Assembly: GCF_004217495.1 (NCBI RefSeq) | Contig: NZ_SHLC01000001.1 | Coordinates: 620,001-684,000 of the forward strand | DNA: 64,000 nucleotides | Reading direction: 5' to 3' | DNA from: Microterricola gilva | Lineage (GTDB): Bacteria; Actinomycetota; Actinomycetes; Actinomycetales; Microbacteriaceae | Part shown: one piece after another, positions 62,691-64,000 of the stretch | How the letters are laid out: every line of letters starts with the position of its first letter | Numbering within the stretch: the first letter of the stretch is position 1 | Notes under the pieces: generated by a model | Told to the model about the DNA's origin: nothing | Seen by the model: only the letters and a program-made list of their open reading frames with translations | Database searches by the model: none | Position numbers and translations under genes: made by a program

Positions 62691-64000
62691 CTAGTCGACG
62701 ATGCTCATCAGCAGGTGGCCGGAGCTGACGGTCGCGCCGACGGAGGCGTTGACGGGCCCGATGGTGCCGTCGCGGTGCGCGGTGATCGGCTGCTCCATCT
62801 TCATCGCCTCGAGCACGACGATGAGGTCGCCCTTGACGACCTTGTCGCCCTCGGCAACGGCGAGCTTGACGATCGTCGCCTGCATCGGCGCCTTCACACT
62901 CTCACCGGTGGAGGTGTCGACGGCGTGGCCCGCGCGACGGCGCGGCGCCGGGCCGGCGGTGTGCTCGGCGGAACCGGGGAGCAGACGCGTCGGGATGGTG
63001 ACCTCGATGCGGCGGCCGTCGACCTCGACGACGACGCTGTGGCGGGCCTGAGGGGCCGCCGCCTCCTCGCCCGTTCCGCTCCACGGCTCGATGGTGTTCT
63101 CGAACTCGGTCTCGATCCAGCGGGTGTAGATGCTGAACGGCGCGCCGTCGGCCGGTGCGAAGGCCGGGTCGTTGACGATGGCGCGGTGGAACGGCAGGAC
63201 GGTCGGCAGTCCGGCGACCTCGAACTCGTCGAGGGCGCGACGGGAACGCTCGAGGGCCTCGTCGCGGGTGGCACCGGTGACGATGAGCTTGGCGAGCAGC
63301 GAGTCGAAGGAGCCGGAGATGACGTCGCCGGCCTGAACGCCGGTGTCGACGCGCACGCCGGGGCCGCCGGCCGGCTTGAAGACGTGGATGGGGCCCGGCG
63401 CCGGCATGAAGTTGCGCCCGGCATCCTCGCCGTTGATGCGGAACTCGAAGGAGTGGCCGCGCGGGGCCGGGTCCTCGTAGTCGAGCACGCCGCCCTCTGC
63501 GAGGCGGAACTGCTCGCGCACGAGGTCGATGCCGGTGATCTCCTCCGAGACCGGGTGTTCGACCTGCAGGCGCGTGTTCACCTCGAGGAAGGAGACGGTG
63601 CCGTCCTTGCCGATGAGGAACTCACAGGTGCCGGCACCGAGGTAGCCGACCTCCTTGAGGATCGCCTTGGACGCGCGGTACAGCTCGGCGTTCTGCTCAT
63701 CGGTGAGGAAGGGCGCGGGGGCCTCCTCGACGAGCTTCTGGTGGCGGCGCTGTAGCGAGCAGTCACGGGTCGACACGACGACGACGTTGCCGTGCGCATC
63801 GGCGAGGCACTGCGTCTCGACGTGGCGGGGCTGGTCGAGGTACTTCTCGACGAAGCACTCGCCGCGGCCGAATGCCGCGATCGCCTCGCGGGTGGCCGAG
63901 TCGAACATCTCGGCGACCTCGCCGCGTTCGCGGGCGACCTTGAGGCCGCGGCCGCCGCCGCCGAAGGCGGCCTTGATGGCGACGGGCAGGCCGTGCTCGT
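62691..64000 (-). CDS. Acetyl/propionyl-CoA carboxylase biotin-containing alpha subunit (5' end outside window)
   Basis: The C-terminal part, about 435 residues, of an AccA3/PccA-type protein. The visible piece starts within the biotin carboxylase ATP-grasp fold ([20 protein letters not shown]), then [58 protein letters not shown] (catalytic ENxRxQVEH motif), and ends with a biotinyl domain carrying the target Lys in [16 protein letters not shown]. It carboxylates biotin and supplies a carboxyltransferase partner encoded elsewhere. The real start is beyond base 64000. Confidence 0.94.
   Translation of the reverse strand, partial: EHGLPVAIKAAFGGGGRGLKVARERGEVAEMFDSATREAIAAFGRGECFVEKYLDQPRHVETQCLADAHGNVVVVSTRDCSLQRRHQKLVEEAPAPFLTDEQNAELYRASKAILKEVGYLGAGTCEFLIGKDGTVSFLEVNTRLQVEHPVSEEITGIDLVREQFRLAEGGVLDYEDPAPRGHSFEFRINGEDAGRNFMPAPGPIHVFKPAGGPGVRVDTGVQAGDVISGSFDSLLAKLIVTGATRDEALERSRRALDEFEVAGLPTVLPFHRAIVNDPAFAPADGAPFSIYTRWIETEFENTIEPWSGTGEEAAAPQARHSVVVEVDGRRIEVTIPTRLLPGSAEHTAGPAPRRRAGHAVDTSTGESVKAPMQATIVKLAVAEGDKVVKGDLIVVLEAMKMEQPITAHRDGTIGPVNASVGATVSSGHLLMSIVD

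Overview
The window is a gene-dense, high-GC bacterial chromosome segment with no rRNA, tRNA, CRISPR array or insertion sequence that I could see. It suggests an actinobacterium, most likely of the family Microbacteriaceae. Reasons: the GC bias, many GTG/TTG starts and ATGA operon overlaps, many apparently leaderless starts, a multidomain sigma factor, a dispersed repeat with core GTTTCGACAGGCTCAACCA, and a gene block (sdhCDAB, cdd, deoA, add, phosphosugar mutase, purine nucleoside phosphorylase, LpdA-type dehydrogenase) that resembles the Rv3303c-Rv3319 region of Mycobacterium tuberculosis. Family assignment is inference.

Layout. 1-1758: 3' part of a sigma factor with zinc-finger, membrane and Ig-like segments. 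2089-15790: amino-sugar region. A six-gene minus-strand operon (AgaS-like isomerase, ROK kinase, PfkB kinase, class II aldolase, DeoR regulator, NagA) faces a three-gene sugar ABC importer. An AraC regulator/PhyH dioxygenase pair, a frameshifted DUF559-type gene and a cytoplasmic GH20 hexosaminidase follow. The enzyme set fits import and breakdown of N-acetylgalactosamine or its oligosaccharides through tagatose phosphates. 15881-18218: a ZTP riboswitch and glyA-folD. 18311-20499: a small ars locus without a pump. 20538-25747: gamma carbonic anhydrase, YbaK, an ABC exporter, an MFS carrier and a small membrane protein. 25856-29600: FMN riboswitch and ribD-ribE-ribBA-ribH. 29925-30821: intact DUF559-type paralogue. 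30933-36376: SorC regulator and glpD, glpF, glpK. 36711-41278: HAD, GNAT, trpS, xthA and a BrkB/YihY protein. 41819-45329: sdhCDAB. 45511-46632: manC. 46658-59647: nucleoside uptake (two BMP lipoproteins, one ATPase, two permeases) and salvage (cdd, deoA, add, mutase, PNP), with an orphan PTS IIA/IIB pair. 59752-64000: NAD(P)H-quinone dehydrogenase, glutaryl-CoA-type dehydrogenase and the 3' part of an acyl-CoA carboxylase biotin subunit.

The most notable patterns are: a two-part motif (TGTGTTG[TC]GCACAG, 18 bp, CT[GC]TCCACAG) upstream of both DUF559-type genes; palindromes of type TGCNCATATGNGCA near the glycerol and nucleoside genes; a recurring TAGNNT box 6-7 nt before start codons; an arsenic locus without an efflux gene; and a PTS IIA/IIB pair without a IIC.
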